DNA from: CAZALT01 sp964485515
GTDB taxonomy: Bacteria; Actinomycetota; Acidimicrobiia; Acidimicrobiales; Acidimicrobilacustridaceae
DNA: 9,564 bases
Reading direction: 5' to 3'
Assembly: GCA_964485515.1 (NCBI GenBank)
Contig: CAZALT010000137.1
Span: 1 to 9,564, forward strand
Position 1 is the stretch's first letter. Every line of letters starts with the position of its first letter. Shown piece after piece: positions 1 through 4,813 of the stretch. Below the pieces are notes generated by a model. It saw nothing but the letters and a program-made list of their open reading frames with translations, made no database searches and was not told where the DNA came from. A program made the position numbers and the translations under genes.

Positions 1-2
1 TC

Positions 3-239
3 CGCGTCCACCGTGGCACGGTCGTCGACTTCGACGAGGCCCGCGGCATCGGGGCCGTCCGCACCGACCACCCCATCGACATCGGCACGGAAGGGTCGAC
101 CGACGGACCGTTCCCGTTCCACTGCGTGTCGATCGTCGACGAGACCCGCTCGATCGATGTCGGCGCCGCGGTCGATGTGCGGATCCGCCCGGGTCGGCAC
201 GGCGGGTGGGAAGCCGTCGACCTCACGTCGCCCGCCTGA
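3..239 (+). CDS. Cold-shock-domain-like small protein, 3' part
   Basis: This is the C-terminal 78 residues of an open frame that enters from the left edge and stops at TGA 237-239; the start codon lies outside the window. The reading frame resembles a divergent cold shock domain. It has an N-terminal GTVVDFDEARGIGAV strand pair like the RNP1 region of CspA proteins, then FPFHCVSI in place of the usual VFVHFSAI, and a closing VDVRIRPGRHGGWEAVDL strand. Cold-shock-domain proteins are small cytoplasmic single-strand nucleic acid binders. The RNP2-like HF aromatic pair is replaced by PFHC, so classical RNA-chaperone activity should not be assumed. The family is usually 65-90 residues, so only a few residues are probably missing. 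It converges on the DUF1844-like gene. Confidence 0.6.
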   Translation, partial: RVHRGTVVDFDEARGIGAVRTDHPIDIGTEGSTDGPFPFHCVSIVDETRSIDVGAAVDVRIRPGRHGGWEAVDLTSPA

Positions 240-275
240 TAGCCAGACGGCGGAGGATTCGGCGGTTCTGGCCGA

Positions 276-309
276 CCTCTCCGCCAGTTTGGCCTCTCCG
301 CCAATTTGG
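276..309. repeat. 17-bp tandem repeat between convergent genes
   Basis: Two adjacent 17-bp copies (276-292 and 293-309) read CCTCTCCGCCAGTTTGG and CCTCTCCGCCAATTTGG, differing at one base. The second copy also forms a short inverted repeat (CGCCAA / TTGGCG around 299-311). The repeat lies in the 83-base gap between two convergent stop codons, where a bidirectional terminator could sit, but there is no T-run on either strand to support one. Confidence 0.6.
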
Positions 310-322
310 CGAGGGTGGCCGG

Positions 323-805
323 TCAGCCGCCGCCCTCGGCGCGTTCGAGGTAGGCCATCTGGGCTTGGGTGAGCGCCTCGACGAGGGTCTGGGCGTTCTC
401 GCCCAGGCGGTCGGCGACCGCGTCGAGCGTGGCGGCCATGGCGTCGATCGCCAGCTTGGCCTCGGACAGGATCGGCTTCTCCTGGGCGAGGTGGATCATG
501 GCCAGCTCGTAGAACCCGATGATGTGGTTGGCGACCAGTTGGGCGGCGGGCGCCGAGAGGATCTGACGCTGCACCTCGGCCATCTGCTGGATCATCGCCT
601 CGGCCTGGGCGCGCTCGTCGGGGGAGAGGTCGTCGAGGTTCGGACCGCCGACGAAGCCGGCCATGCCGTCGTCGTACTGCGCCGTGTCGGGCTCGGGCTG
701 CTGGCCCTGATCGCGGTTGACAGGCACTTCGCCGCCCGGGGTCCACAAGCTCATGATGGAGGTTCCGTTCCGGCCGGATTCGGCCACATCGAGGGGTTTG
801 GTCAT
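323..805 (-). CDS. DUF1844-like protein
   Basis: This is a 160-residue minus-strand protein of unknown function. Residues 1-85 are low-complexity and acidic/Gln-rich. Residues about 86-155 form a helical domain with the DUF1844 pattern: a membrane-free helix (AAQLVANHIIGFYELAMIHLA), a short loop, then SEAKLAIDAMAATLDAVADRLG and a last helix ending QAQMAYLE. Streptomyces has a DUF1844 protein with the same D/E-A-x-x-x-I-x-A-L/M-A-x-L-L-D core next to infC, which supports the call by context. The start is uncertain. ATG 805 and ATG 754 (Met18) are both possible, and neither has a clear Shine-Dalgarno. A strong dyad lies 8 bases upstream of ATG 805. The gene diverges from infC and may share its control region. 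Confidence 0.62.
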   Translation of the reverse strand: MTKPLDVAESGRNGTSIMSLWTPGGEVPVNRDQGQQPEPDTAQYDDGMAGFVGGPNLDDLSPDERAQAEAMIQQMAEVQRQILSAPAAQLVANHIIGFYELAMIHLAQEKPILSEAKLAIDAMAATLDAVADRLGENAQTLVEALTQAQMAYLERAEGGG

Positions 806-812
806 GCGGTCA

Positions 813-832
813 CGGACCAGCGTGCTGGTCCG
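813..832. repeat. 20-bp dyad, operator or hairpin ahead of DUF1844 gene
   Basis: CGGACCAGC-GT-GCTGGTCCG is a perfect 9-bp inverted repeat around a 2-base centre. It sits 8 bases upstream of the DUF1844 ATG (805, minus strand) and 28 bases before the candidate -10 of the infC leader on the plus strand. It could be a repressor site in the divergent control region, or a hairpin in the DUF1844 mRNA leader that occludes the start. The sequence does not decide which. Confidence 0.55.
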
Positions 833-835
833 AGG

Positions 836-866
836 TCGCTTTCGCGTCGGTACGGCTGGTACTCTA
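836..866. promoter_or_regulatory. Possible divergent promoter region, infC leader / DUF1844
   Basis: TACTCT at 860-865 on the plus strand fits the actinobacterial TANNNT -10 pattern and would start RNA near 872, just where the hairpins of the infC leader begin. On the minus strand the overlapping TAGAGT (866-861) could serve the DUF1844 gene. No good -35 (TTGACA-like) is visible on either strand at 17-18 bases, so this is a weak call based on position. Confidence 0.3.
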
Positions 867-869
867 CGG

Positions 870-1067
870 CCTCGCTACACGAGGAAAGTGGGGCACCTCT
901 CCGGAGGGACCCCCACCTGCTCACCGGGTTCACCCGAGTGCAGCAGGTCGAACTCCGTTTCGCCAACCTGCCCGATCTTCGATCCACCGGTCCTCGGACC
1001 GGCTCGGAGCCCGAGCGGTGACGTACGACGGGTGTCGACTTTCCGACACCCGTCGTTGTTCGTTTTC
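870..1067 (+). ncRNA. Structured infC leader RNA (candidate attenuator or free sRNA)
   Basis: About 200 non-coding bases fold into consecutive hairpins that can be read directly. H1 is CCTCG/CGAGG (870-884). H2 is GTGGGG/CCCCAC with an inner CCTC/GAGG (888-916). H3 is a 13-bp interrupted stem with a TTCA loop (916-947). H4 is CCGGTC/GACCGG (987-1002), and H5 is GCTCGG/CCGAGC (1002-1016). These are followed by an intrinsic terminator at 1025-1067. Neighbouring stems compete: H2 and H3 share base 916, H4 and H5 share 1002, and CTCGG occurs twice (993-997 and 1003-1007) as alternative partners of CCGAG 1011-1015. This could be a cis-acting attenuator for the infC-rpmI-rplT operon; in Bacillus, L20 controls this operon by leader termination. 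It could also be a separate small RNA. I do not recognise a known riboswitch, T-box, SRP, 6S or tmRNA signature. Confidence 0.5.
1025..1067 (+). terminator. Intrinsic terminator/attenuator upstream of infC
   Basis: A perfect 13-bp stem (ACGACGGGTGTCG at 1025-1037, CGACACCCGTCGT at 1044-1056) encloses a 6-base loop and is followed by the T-rich tail TGTTCGTTTTC (1057-1067). It lies 100 bases before the infC start, on the same strand and after no protein gene, as expected of an attenuator or of the end of a small RNA. The CACCCG in the H3 loop side (931-936) can pair with CGGGTG of the 5' arm, a short possible antiterminator. Confidence 0.8.
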
Positions 1068-1137
1068 GGCCCGGTGCGCCTCACGGCCCGCCACCGCCAC
1101 GAACCGGGTGAGCCAACCATCCACCGCGCAAGGAGAC

Positions 1138-1169
1138 GATCAGCGCTTGATCAGGAGTGAACGGTCATA
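1138..1169 (+). promoter_or_regulatory. infC initiation region: hairpin, SD, AUA start, mini uORF
   Basis: A GATCA-GCGCT-TGATC hairpin (1138-1152) abuts the Shine-Dalgarno AGGAG (1153-1157), which lies 9 bases before the AUA start at 1167. A TGA at 1158-1160 in the infC frame forbids any start further upstream. A second SD-like AAGGAG (1130-1135) precedes a seven-codon open frame from TTG 1147. That frame ends at TAG 1168-1170 and so overlaps the AUA start as ATAG. The mini-ORF is only a possibility; the SD and AUA are the stronger observation. Confidence 0.6.
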
Positions 1170-1901
1170 GCAACGGCCAGCAATGCCGAGCCCAGGATCA
1201 ACGACCGCATTCGAGCCCGAGAGGTGCGCCTCGTCGCACCCGACGGCGAACAGGTCGGCATCAAGCCACTGCCCGAAGCACTTACCATGGCCCGTGAACT
1301 GGGGCTCGACCTCGTGGAGGTGGCCGACAAGGCCAACCCACCGGTCTGCCGCATCATGGACTACGGCAAGTACAAGTACGAGACGGCGCAGCGGGCCAAG
1401 GAATCCCGGAAGAAGAGCACCAACGTCATCGTCAAGGAGATGAAGTACCGCCCCAAGATCGGGGCGGCCGACTTCGACACCAAGACACGACGGGTGGAGT
1501 CGTTCCTCGCCGAGGGCCACAAGGTCAAGGTCACCATCATGTTCCGGGGTCGTGAGACCCAGCATCCGGAGCTCGGCCGCAAGATCCTCGACCACGTGGC
1601 CCAGGACGTCATCCACACCGGCCGCGTCGAGGTCTACCCCAAGCTCGACGGCCGCAACATGACCATGGTCCTGGCCCCCGACAAGAAGGCCCAGGCCCAG
1701 CACGCCGCCGAGAAGAAGAAGGCCGCCGAAGAGGCAGCCGGCGTCGGCGATCCCGACAGCACTCCAGCACCCTCCAGCCCACCCGACATCGAGTCCGAAG
1801 CACCCGTCGAGCCCACGACTGAACCGACGACCGCAGCCACGGCCGAACCGGTCGAGCCCACCGCGGCAGTCGGCGACGGGGACAACCTCCCCGAAACCTG
1901 A
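1167..1901 (+). CDS. infC: Translation initiation factor IF-3
   Basis: IF3 binds the 30S subunit, keeps it apart from 50S and checks the start codon and initiator tRNA. From AUA 1167 the protein has 244 residues. The N-domain (about 9-80) contains EPRINDRIRAREVRL and the family signature around PPVCRIMDYGKYKYE. A basic linker (KESRKKSTNVIVKEMKYRPKI) follows, then the C-domain with KVKVTIMFRGRE and GRNMTMVLAPDK near residue 172. The remaining 70 residues form an A/K/E stretch and then a Pro/Thr/Glu/Ala-rich acidic tail; the E. coli protein ends near 180. The first ATG, GTG or TTG in frame is GTG 1224, inside the conserved N-domain, so a non-standard start is needed. AUA with an AGGAG 9 bases upstream is the best candidate. 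IF3 genes commonly use rare start codons for autoregulation, because IF3 rejects them when abundant. It is first in the operon with rpmI and rplT. Confidence 0.93.
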   Translation: MATASNAEPRINDRIRAREVRLVAPDGEQVGIKPLPEALTMARELGLDLVEVADKANPPVCRIMDYGKYKYETAQRAKESRKKSTNVIVKEMKYRPKIGAADFDTKTRRVESFLAEGHKVKVTIMFRGRETQHPELGRKILDHVAQDVIHTGRVEVYPKLDGRNMTMVLAPDKKAQAQHAAEKKKAAEEAAGVGDPDSTPAPSSPPDIESEAPVEPTTEPTTAATAEPVEPTAAVGDGDNLPET

Positions 1902-1962
1902 CCTCCCGAAGGCCGACCTCCCGAGGCCTGACGTGACGACACGGACGGCAAGGTCCGCCGTC
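1900..1962 (+). repeat. infC-rpmI spacer: 15-bp tandem repeat and hairpin
   Basis: The 86-base spacer begins with two near-identical units, GACCTCCCGAAGGCC (1900-1914) and GACCTCCCGAGGCCT (1915-1929). It then has a 6-bp hairpin GACGGC/GCCGTC (1944-1962) with a 7-base loop. There is no T-run, so it is not an intrinsic terminator. The hairpin ends 14 bases before the rpmI Shine-Dalgarno and could affect L35 translation. Confidence 0.4.
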
Positions 1963-1987
1963 ACCCCCGACATCCGGAGACAACACC

Positions 1988-2182
1988 ATGCCCAAGATGA
2001 AGACCCACAAGGGCGCCGCCAAGCGCTTCAAAGTGACCGGTTCCGGCAAGATCATGCGCCGAAGCGGGAACCTCAACCACATCCTCGAGAAGAAGAGCCC
2101 CACTCGGAAGCGTCGGCTCCACGGGGAGACCGAGGTCACCGGCGGTCAGCGCGACAAGGCGCGCCGCATGCTCGGCATCTAG
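1988..2182 (+). CDS. rpmI: 50S ribosomal protein L35
   Basis: The 64-residue protein is the full normal length for L35. It begins MPKMKTHKGAAKRFKVTGSGK, the family signature, continues with the basic KIMRRSGNLNHILEKKSP stretch, and ends in RRMLGI. L35 is a small basic protein of the large subunit that contacts 23S rRNA. A GGAG (1976-1979) lies 8 bases before the ATG. It sits in its usual place between infC and rplT and is expected to share their transcript. Confidence 0.96.
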   Translation: MPKMKTHKGAAKRFKVTGSGKIMRRSGNLNHILEKKSPTRKRRLHGETEVTGGQRDKARRMLGI

Positions 2183-2209
2183 TCCCTGTTCGCCAGTCCC
2201 CGACTGCTC

Positions 2210-2230
2210 GGGCGGCACCACCCGCCGCCC
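2210..2230 (+). repeat. GC hairpin in rpmI-rplT spacer
   Basis: GGGCGGC (2210-2216) and GCCGCCC (2224-2230) form a perfect 7-bp stem with a 7-base loop in the 82-base gap before rplT. It is followed by C-rich sequence, not T, so termination is unlikely. Leader or spacer structures in this operon bind L20 in other bacteria; whether this one does cannot be seen. Confidence 0.35.
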
Positions 2231-2264
2231 CTTCCCCCGATCGACTCCTGAAAGGAGCTCCGCC

Positions 2265-2633
2265 ATGGCCAGAGTCAAAGGCGCTGTCACCGCCAAGAAG
2301 CGCCACGCCAAGACCCTCGAGCGCGCCCAGGGCTACTACGGCAACAAGAGCCGTTCCTTCCGTGCCGCCAACGAGCAGGTCCAGCACTCACTGCGCTACG
2401 CCTACCGCGACCGTCGTGCCCGCAAGGGCGAGTTCCGGCGTCTGTGGATCCAGCGCATCAACGCGGCGTGCCGCCTCAACGACACCACCTACAGCCGGTT
2501 CATCGCCGGGCTCAAGGCGGCCGAGGTCGAGGTCGACCGCAAGGTCCTCGCCGACCTCGCCGTGACCGATCCGGGGGCGTTCACCGCGCTCGTCAAGGTC
2601 GCAACCGAGGCCCGCGCCCAGGCCGCGGCCTGA
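2265..2633 (+). CDS. rplT: 50S ribosomal protein L20
   Basis: The 122-residue protein matches L20 over its whole length. It has a basic N-terminal extension (MARVKGAVTAKKRHAKTLERAQGYYGNKSRSFRAANEQV) that threads into 23S rRNA. The globular RNA-binding part follows, with the RRLWIQRINAACR and YSRFIAGLKAA motifs. L20 is an early assembly protein of the 50S subunit and, in E. coli and Bacillus, the feedback repressor of this operon. A strong AAAGGAG (2251-2257) stands 7 bases before the ATG. The short Ala-rich tail is normal for actinobacteria. Confidence 0.96.
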   Translation: MARVKGAVTAKKRHAKTLERAQGYYGNKSRSFRAANEQVQHSLRYAYRDRRARKGEFRRLWIQRINAACRLNDTTYSRFIAGLKAAEVEVDRKVLADLAVTDPGAFTALVKVATEARAQAAA

Positions 2634-2674
2634 GCTATCTGCCCGCCTGTTCGTTGACGGGCGGCCGGCGCCAC

Positions 2675-3499
2675 ATGGGAGCTCCCCGCGAGACCCTGTC
2701 GGCCAAGAACCCACGCATCTCCCACCTGCGGCGCCTCTCGGGGCGCCGCAGGTCGCGTTCTGAGCACGGGCAGTTCGTCGTCGAGGGGCTCACCCTTGTC
2801 GCCGAGGCCTTCGACGCCGGCGCTGATGTCGAGTCGGTGTACGTCGACCTCGACGCCCCCGGCTCTGCGCTGCTCGATGCGGTGCTCGACCAGGCGGACG
2901 AGTCGGACACGCCGGTGTTCTGGCTCGAGGCCGGCATCTTGGCCAAGGTCGCCGACACCGTGTCGCCTCAGCCGGCGCTGGCCGTGGTGGCAGGTCGGCC
3001 TGTCGATCTCGATTCGTGGAGGTCGACCCGACCGGCGGGTCTCGTCCTCGTCCTGGCTGGTGTCGCCGATCCGGGCAACGCCGGCACGCTGGTGCGCACC
3101 GCGGAGGCAGCCGGCGCGACGGCGGTGGTCTTCGCCGGCGGCGCGGTCGACCCCCTCAGCCCCAAGACGGTCCGTGCCTCGGCCGGTTCGGTGCTGCGGG
3201 TGCCGCTCGTCGCCGCGGGGGACCTCATCGATGTGGTGGGAGATCTGCGGGCCGCGCAGTTCCGGATCGTGGGCACGGCGATGGCCGACGCCGTGTCCTA
3301 CACCGAGGCCGATCTCACCGGCGACCTCGCGCTCGTCCTCGGCAACGAGGCTCATGGGGTGCCGGTTGAGGCTCGCGGTCGATTCGACCTCGACGTGTCG
3401 ATCCCGATGTCCGGGCAGGTCGAGAGCCTCAACGTGGCGGTGGCCGGGTCGCTGGTCGCCTTCGAGTCGGCCCGTCAGCGCGCCGCGTCGACCCGTTGA
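2675..3499 (+). CDS. SpoU/TrmH-family RNA 2'-O-methyltransferase
   Basis: This is a 274-residue AdoMet-dependent ribose 2'-O-methyltransferase of the SPOUT (trefoil-knot) class. Residues 1-110 form an L30e-like substrate-binding domain starting at NPRISHLRRLSGRR and FVVEG. The catalytic domain shows motif 1 at 131-146 (ADPGNAGTLVRTAEAAG, with N135 and R141), motif 2 at 222-229 (LGNEAHGV), and motif 3 at 243-257 (IPMSGQVESLNVAVA). Mycobacteria have a TsnR-type rRNA methyltransferase gene in the same place after rplT, so rRNA is the likely target, but the exact nucleotide cannot be told. ATG 2675 is chosen because the open frame upstream lies inside rplT; no clear Shine-Dalgarno is present. TTG 2654 is an alternative. 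A 12-bp hairpin lies within codons 17-27. Confidence 0.9.
   Translation: MGAPRETLSAKNPRISHLRRLSGRRRSRSEHGQFVVEGLTLVAEAFDAGADVESVYVDLDAPGSALLDAVLDQADESDTPVFWLEAGILAKVADTVSPQPALAVVAGRPVDLDSWRSTRPAGLVLVLAGVADPGNAGTLVRTAEAAGATAVVFAGGAVDPLSPKTVRASAGSVLRVPLVAAGDLIDVVGDLRAAQFRIVGTAMADAVSYTEADLTGDLALVLGNEAHGVPVEARGRFDLDVSIPMSGQVESLNVAVAGSLVAFESARQRAASTR
2724..2753 (+). repeat. 12-bp perfect hairpin inside methyltransferase gene start
   Basis: ACCTGCGGCGCC (2724-2735) and GGCGCCGCAGGT (2742-2753) pair perfectly around a 6-base loop, about 50 bases into the gene. It encodes part of the conserved LRRLSGRRR segment. Arg/Gly-rich coding in GC-rich DNA makes some stem formation likely by chance, but 12 uninterrupted pairs is strong. 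It has no T-run. Confidence 0.55.
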
Positions 3500-3568
3500 C
3501 CCCCAACGGTCGTCCGCGCTCGCTGGTATCGACCAGGACGGGGACGACCTCGGGGTGTCATCGGATCC

Positions 3569-3612
3569 GGTCAGGTCATCGAGTGTCTGCGGTCAGGTCA
3601 TCGAATGTCGCG
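3569..3612. repeat. 22-bp tandem repeat upstream of pheS
   Basis: Two adjacent 22-bp units (3569-3590, 3591-3612) share GGTCAGGTCATCGA, then G or A, then TGTC, and differ mainly in the last three bases. A third partial TCATCG occurs at 3558-3563. The repeat ends 18 bases before the candidate pheS -10, so it overlaps the -35 position, where a regulator would act. The rest of the 145-base gap shows no gene and no clear terminator. Confidence 0.6.
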
Positions 3613-3629
3613 GCTGTGGTTTCGTCACG

Positions 3630-3644
3630 TAACCTGCCCGGCTG
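3630..3644 (+). promoter_or_regulatory. Candidate pheS promoter (-10) for leaderless mRNA
   Basis: TAACCT (3630-3635) fits the TANNNT -10 pattern and stands 9 bases before the pheS ATG (3645), the spacing typical of leaderless actinobacterial genes. No Shine-Dalgarno is present before pheS, which agrees with a leaderless start. A good -35 is not visible; the tandem repeat occupies that place. Confidence 0.4.
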
Positions 3645-4676
3645 ATGATCGATCAGATCGAACGCATCCAACGCGACGGCGAGGTGGCCATCGCCTCCGC
3701 CGCCGACCTCGAATCGCTGCGCGCCATCGAGACCTCCGTGCTCGGCAAGAAGGCCCAGCTGAACGCGCTGAAGAAGCAGCTCGGTAGCCTCGATCCCGAG
3801 GAGCGCAGGGCGGTGGGTCAGGCCGTGAACGCGGCACGCGAGGCGCTCGAGTCCGCGGTGTCCCAGCGACGTGCGCATCTGGTCGGCGAGGAGCGTGACC
3901 GGCAGTACGCCGCCGAGCGGCTCGACCTCACCGAGATCACCGGGCGGGCGCGGCGAGGTCACCTCCACCTCGTCACCCAGACCCGCGATCGGCTCGAGGA
4001 TGTCTTCGTCGGCATGGGCTTCACGGTGGCCGAGGGCCCTGAGGTCGAGACCGACTGGTACAACTTCGAGGCGCTCAACATCCCGGCGGCCCACCCGGCC
4101 CGGGGCATGTGGGACACGATGTACGTCGACCTCGGCGACCCCGAGACGGTGCTGCTTCGCACGCACACCTCGCCCGTGCAGATCCGGGTGATGCAGGCCC
4201 AGGAGCCACCCATCGCCATCGTGGCGCCGGGTCGGGTCTACCGCCGCGACACCGCGGATGCGAGCCACCTGCCGGTGTTCCAACAGATCGAAGGGCTGGT
4301 CATCGATCGGGGCGTCACGTTCGCGGATCTTGCCGGCACTTTGGCCGCGTTCACCTCGGCGTACTTCGGTGGGGCGATCAACTCGCGTCTGCGCCCCTCC
4401 TACTTCCCGTTCACCGAGCCATCGGCTGAGTACGACATCAACTGCGTGGTGTGCGAAGGCACCGGTTGCCGGACCTGCCAGCACACGGGCTGGGTCGAGC
4501 TGGGCGGATGCGGCATGGTCCATCCCAACGTGCTCGCCGCCGTCGGGCTCGACAGCGAGGAGTGGAGCGGGTTCGCCTTCGGGTTCGGCATCGACCGCCT
4601 GGCGCTCATGCGTCACGGGGTCGATGACATCCGCGAGCTGATGGTCAACGACGTCCGCTTCCTGGAGCAGTTCTGA
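3645..4676 (+). CDS. pheS: Phenylalanyl-tRNA synthetase alpha subunit
   Basis: The 343-residue protein is the catalytic subunit of the (alpha-beta)2 enzyme that charges tRNA-Phe. An N-terminal coiled coil (about 1-90) that grips tRNA precedes the class II core. Class II motif 1 region: GFTVAEGPEVETDWYNFEALN (126-145). Motif 2: THTSPVQIR and APGRVYRRD (174-202). The active-site stretch RPSYFPFTEPSAE is at 250-262. Motif 3, GFAFGFGIDRLALMRHG, is at 309-325. The C267xxC270, C275xxC278 cluster before TGWVELGGCGMVHP is a common PheS feature. Length is normal. The TGA overlaps the ATG of a short open frame (TGATG) leading to pheT. Confidence 0.96.
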   Translation: MIDQIERIQRDGEVAIASAADLESLRAIETSVLGKKAQLNALKKQLGSLDPEERRAVGQAVNAAREALESAVSQRRAHLVGEERDRQYAAERLDLTEITGRARRGHLHLVTQTRDRLEDVFVGMGFTVAEGPEVETDWYNFEALNIPAAHPARGMWDTMYVDLGDPETVLLRTHTSPVQIRVMQAQEPPIAIVAPGRVYRRDTADASHLPVFQQIEGLVIDRGVTFADLAGTLAAFTSAYFGGAINSRLRPSYFPFTEPSAEYDINCVVCEGTGCRTCQHTGWVELGGCGMVHPNVLAAVGLDSEEWSGFAFGFGIDRLALMRHGVDDIRELMVNDVRFLEQF

Positions 4677-4813
4677 TGGCGGCTCACCCCACCGACCCCA
4701 CCGACGCCCCCGAACGGCCGAACGAGACCGAACTGGCTGGGAAGACCCGGTCTATTCGGCGTACCTGTCCAGCCAGTACGGCGGCGGTTCGAACGAGAGA
4801 GGGTCAGCGATGA
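4676..4813 (+). CDS. Coupled 45-codon small ORF between pheS and pheT
   Basis: ATG 4676 shares its A with the pheS stop (TGATG), and the TGA at 4811-4813 overlaps the pheT start (ATGA), so ribosomes could pass pheS to small ORF to pheT. The product begins MAAHPTDPTDAPERPNETEL, and its second half is Arg-rich (AGKTRSIRRTCPAS, ending TREGQR). It matches no family I know. In its second half the codons are not those preferred by the neighbours (AGT, CGA, AGA, CCA, TGT). The pheT frame there instead reads W-E-D-P-V-Y-S-A-Y-L-S-S-Q-Y-G-G-G with good codons. So this may be a small gene with a frameshift, a translation-coupling device only, or a chance frame. pheS and pheT are normally almost contiguous, so a 133-base spacer is unusual. 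Confidence 0.4.
   Translation: MAAHPTDPTDAPERPNETELAGKTRSIRRTCPASTAAVRTREGQR

Noticed and set aside
206..1021. 271-residue plus-strand frame across the DUF1844 gene and infC leader
   Set aside because: It is antisense to the better supported DUF1844-like protein and then runs through the hairpin region; its composition is that of a shadow frame.
870..1067. T-box, known riboswitch, SRP RNA, tmRNA or 6S RNA in the infC leader
   Set aside because: None of the conserved core motifs I know (for example the T-box TGGNACCGCG or the SRP GNRA/AGCA core) is present.
1140..1973. 277-residue minus-strand frame over infC
   Set aside because: Antisense shadow of IF3, Gly/Val/Leu-rich with no recognisable domain.
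2444..2674. Upstream extension of the methyltransferase frame into rplT
   Set aside because: It overlaps 190 bases of rplT in another frame and adds low-complexity Arg/Gly/Pro sequence; the family N-terminus (NPR...HLRRL) begins just after ATG 2675.
3576..4616. 346-residue minus-strand frame over pheS
   Set aside because: Shadow of pheS; no domain and biased His/Arg/Gly/Asp composition.
4804..4809. PheT translated from an upstream start in the same frame
   Set aside because: No ATG, GTG or TTG lies in frame in the spacer, and MKVLLSWLREF is the standard PheT N-terminus.
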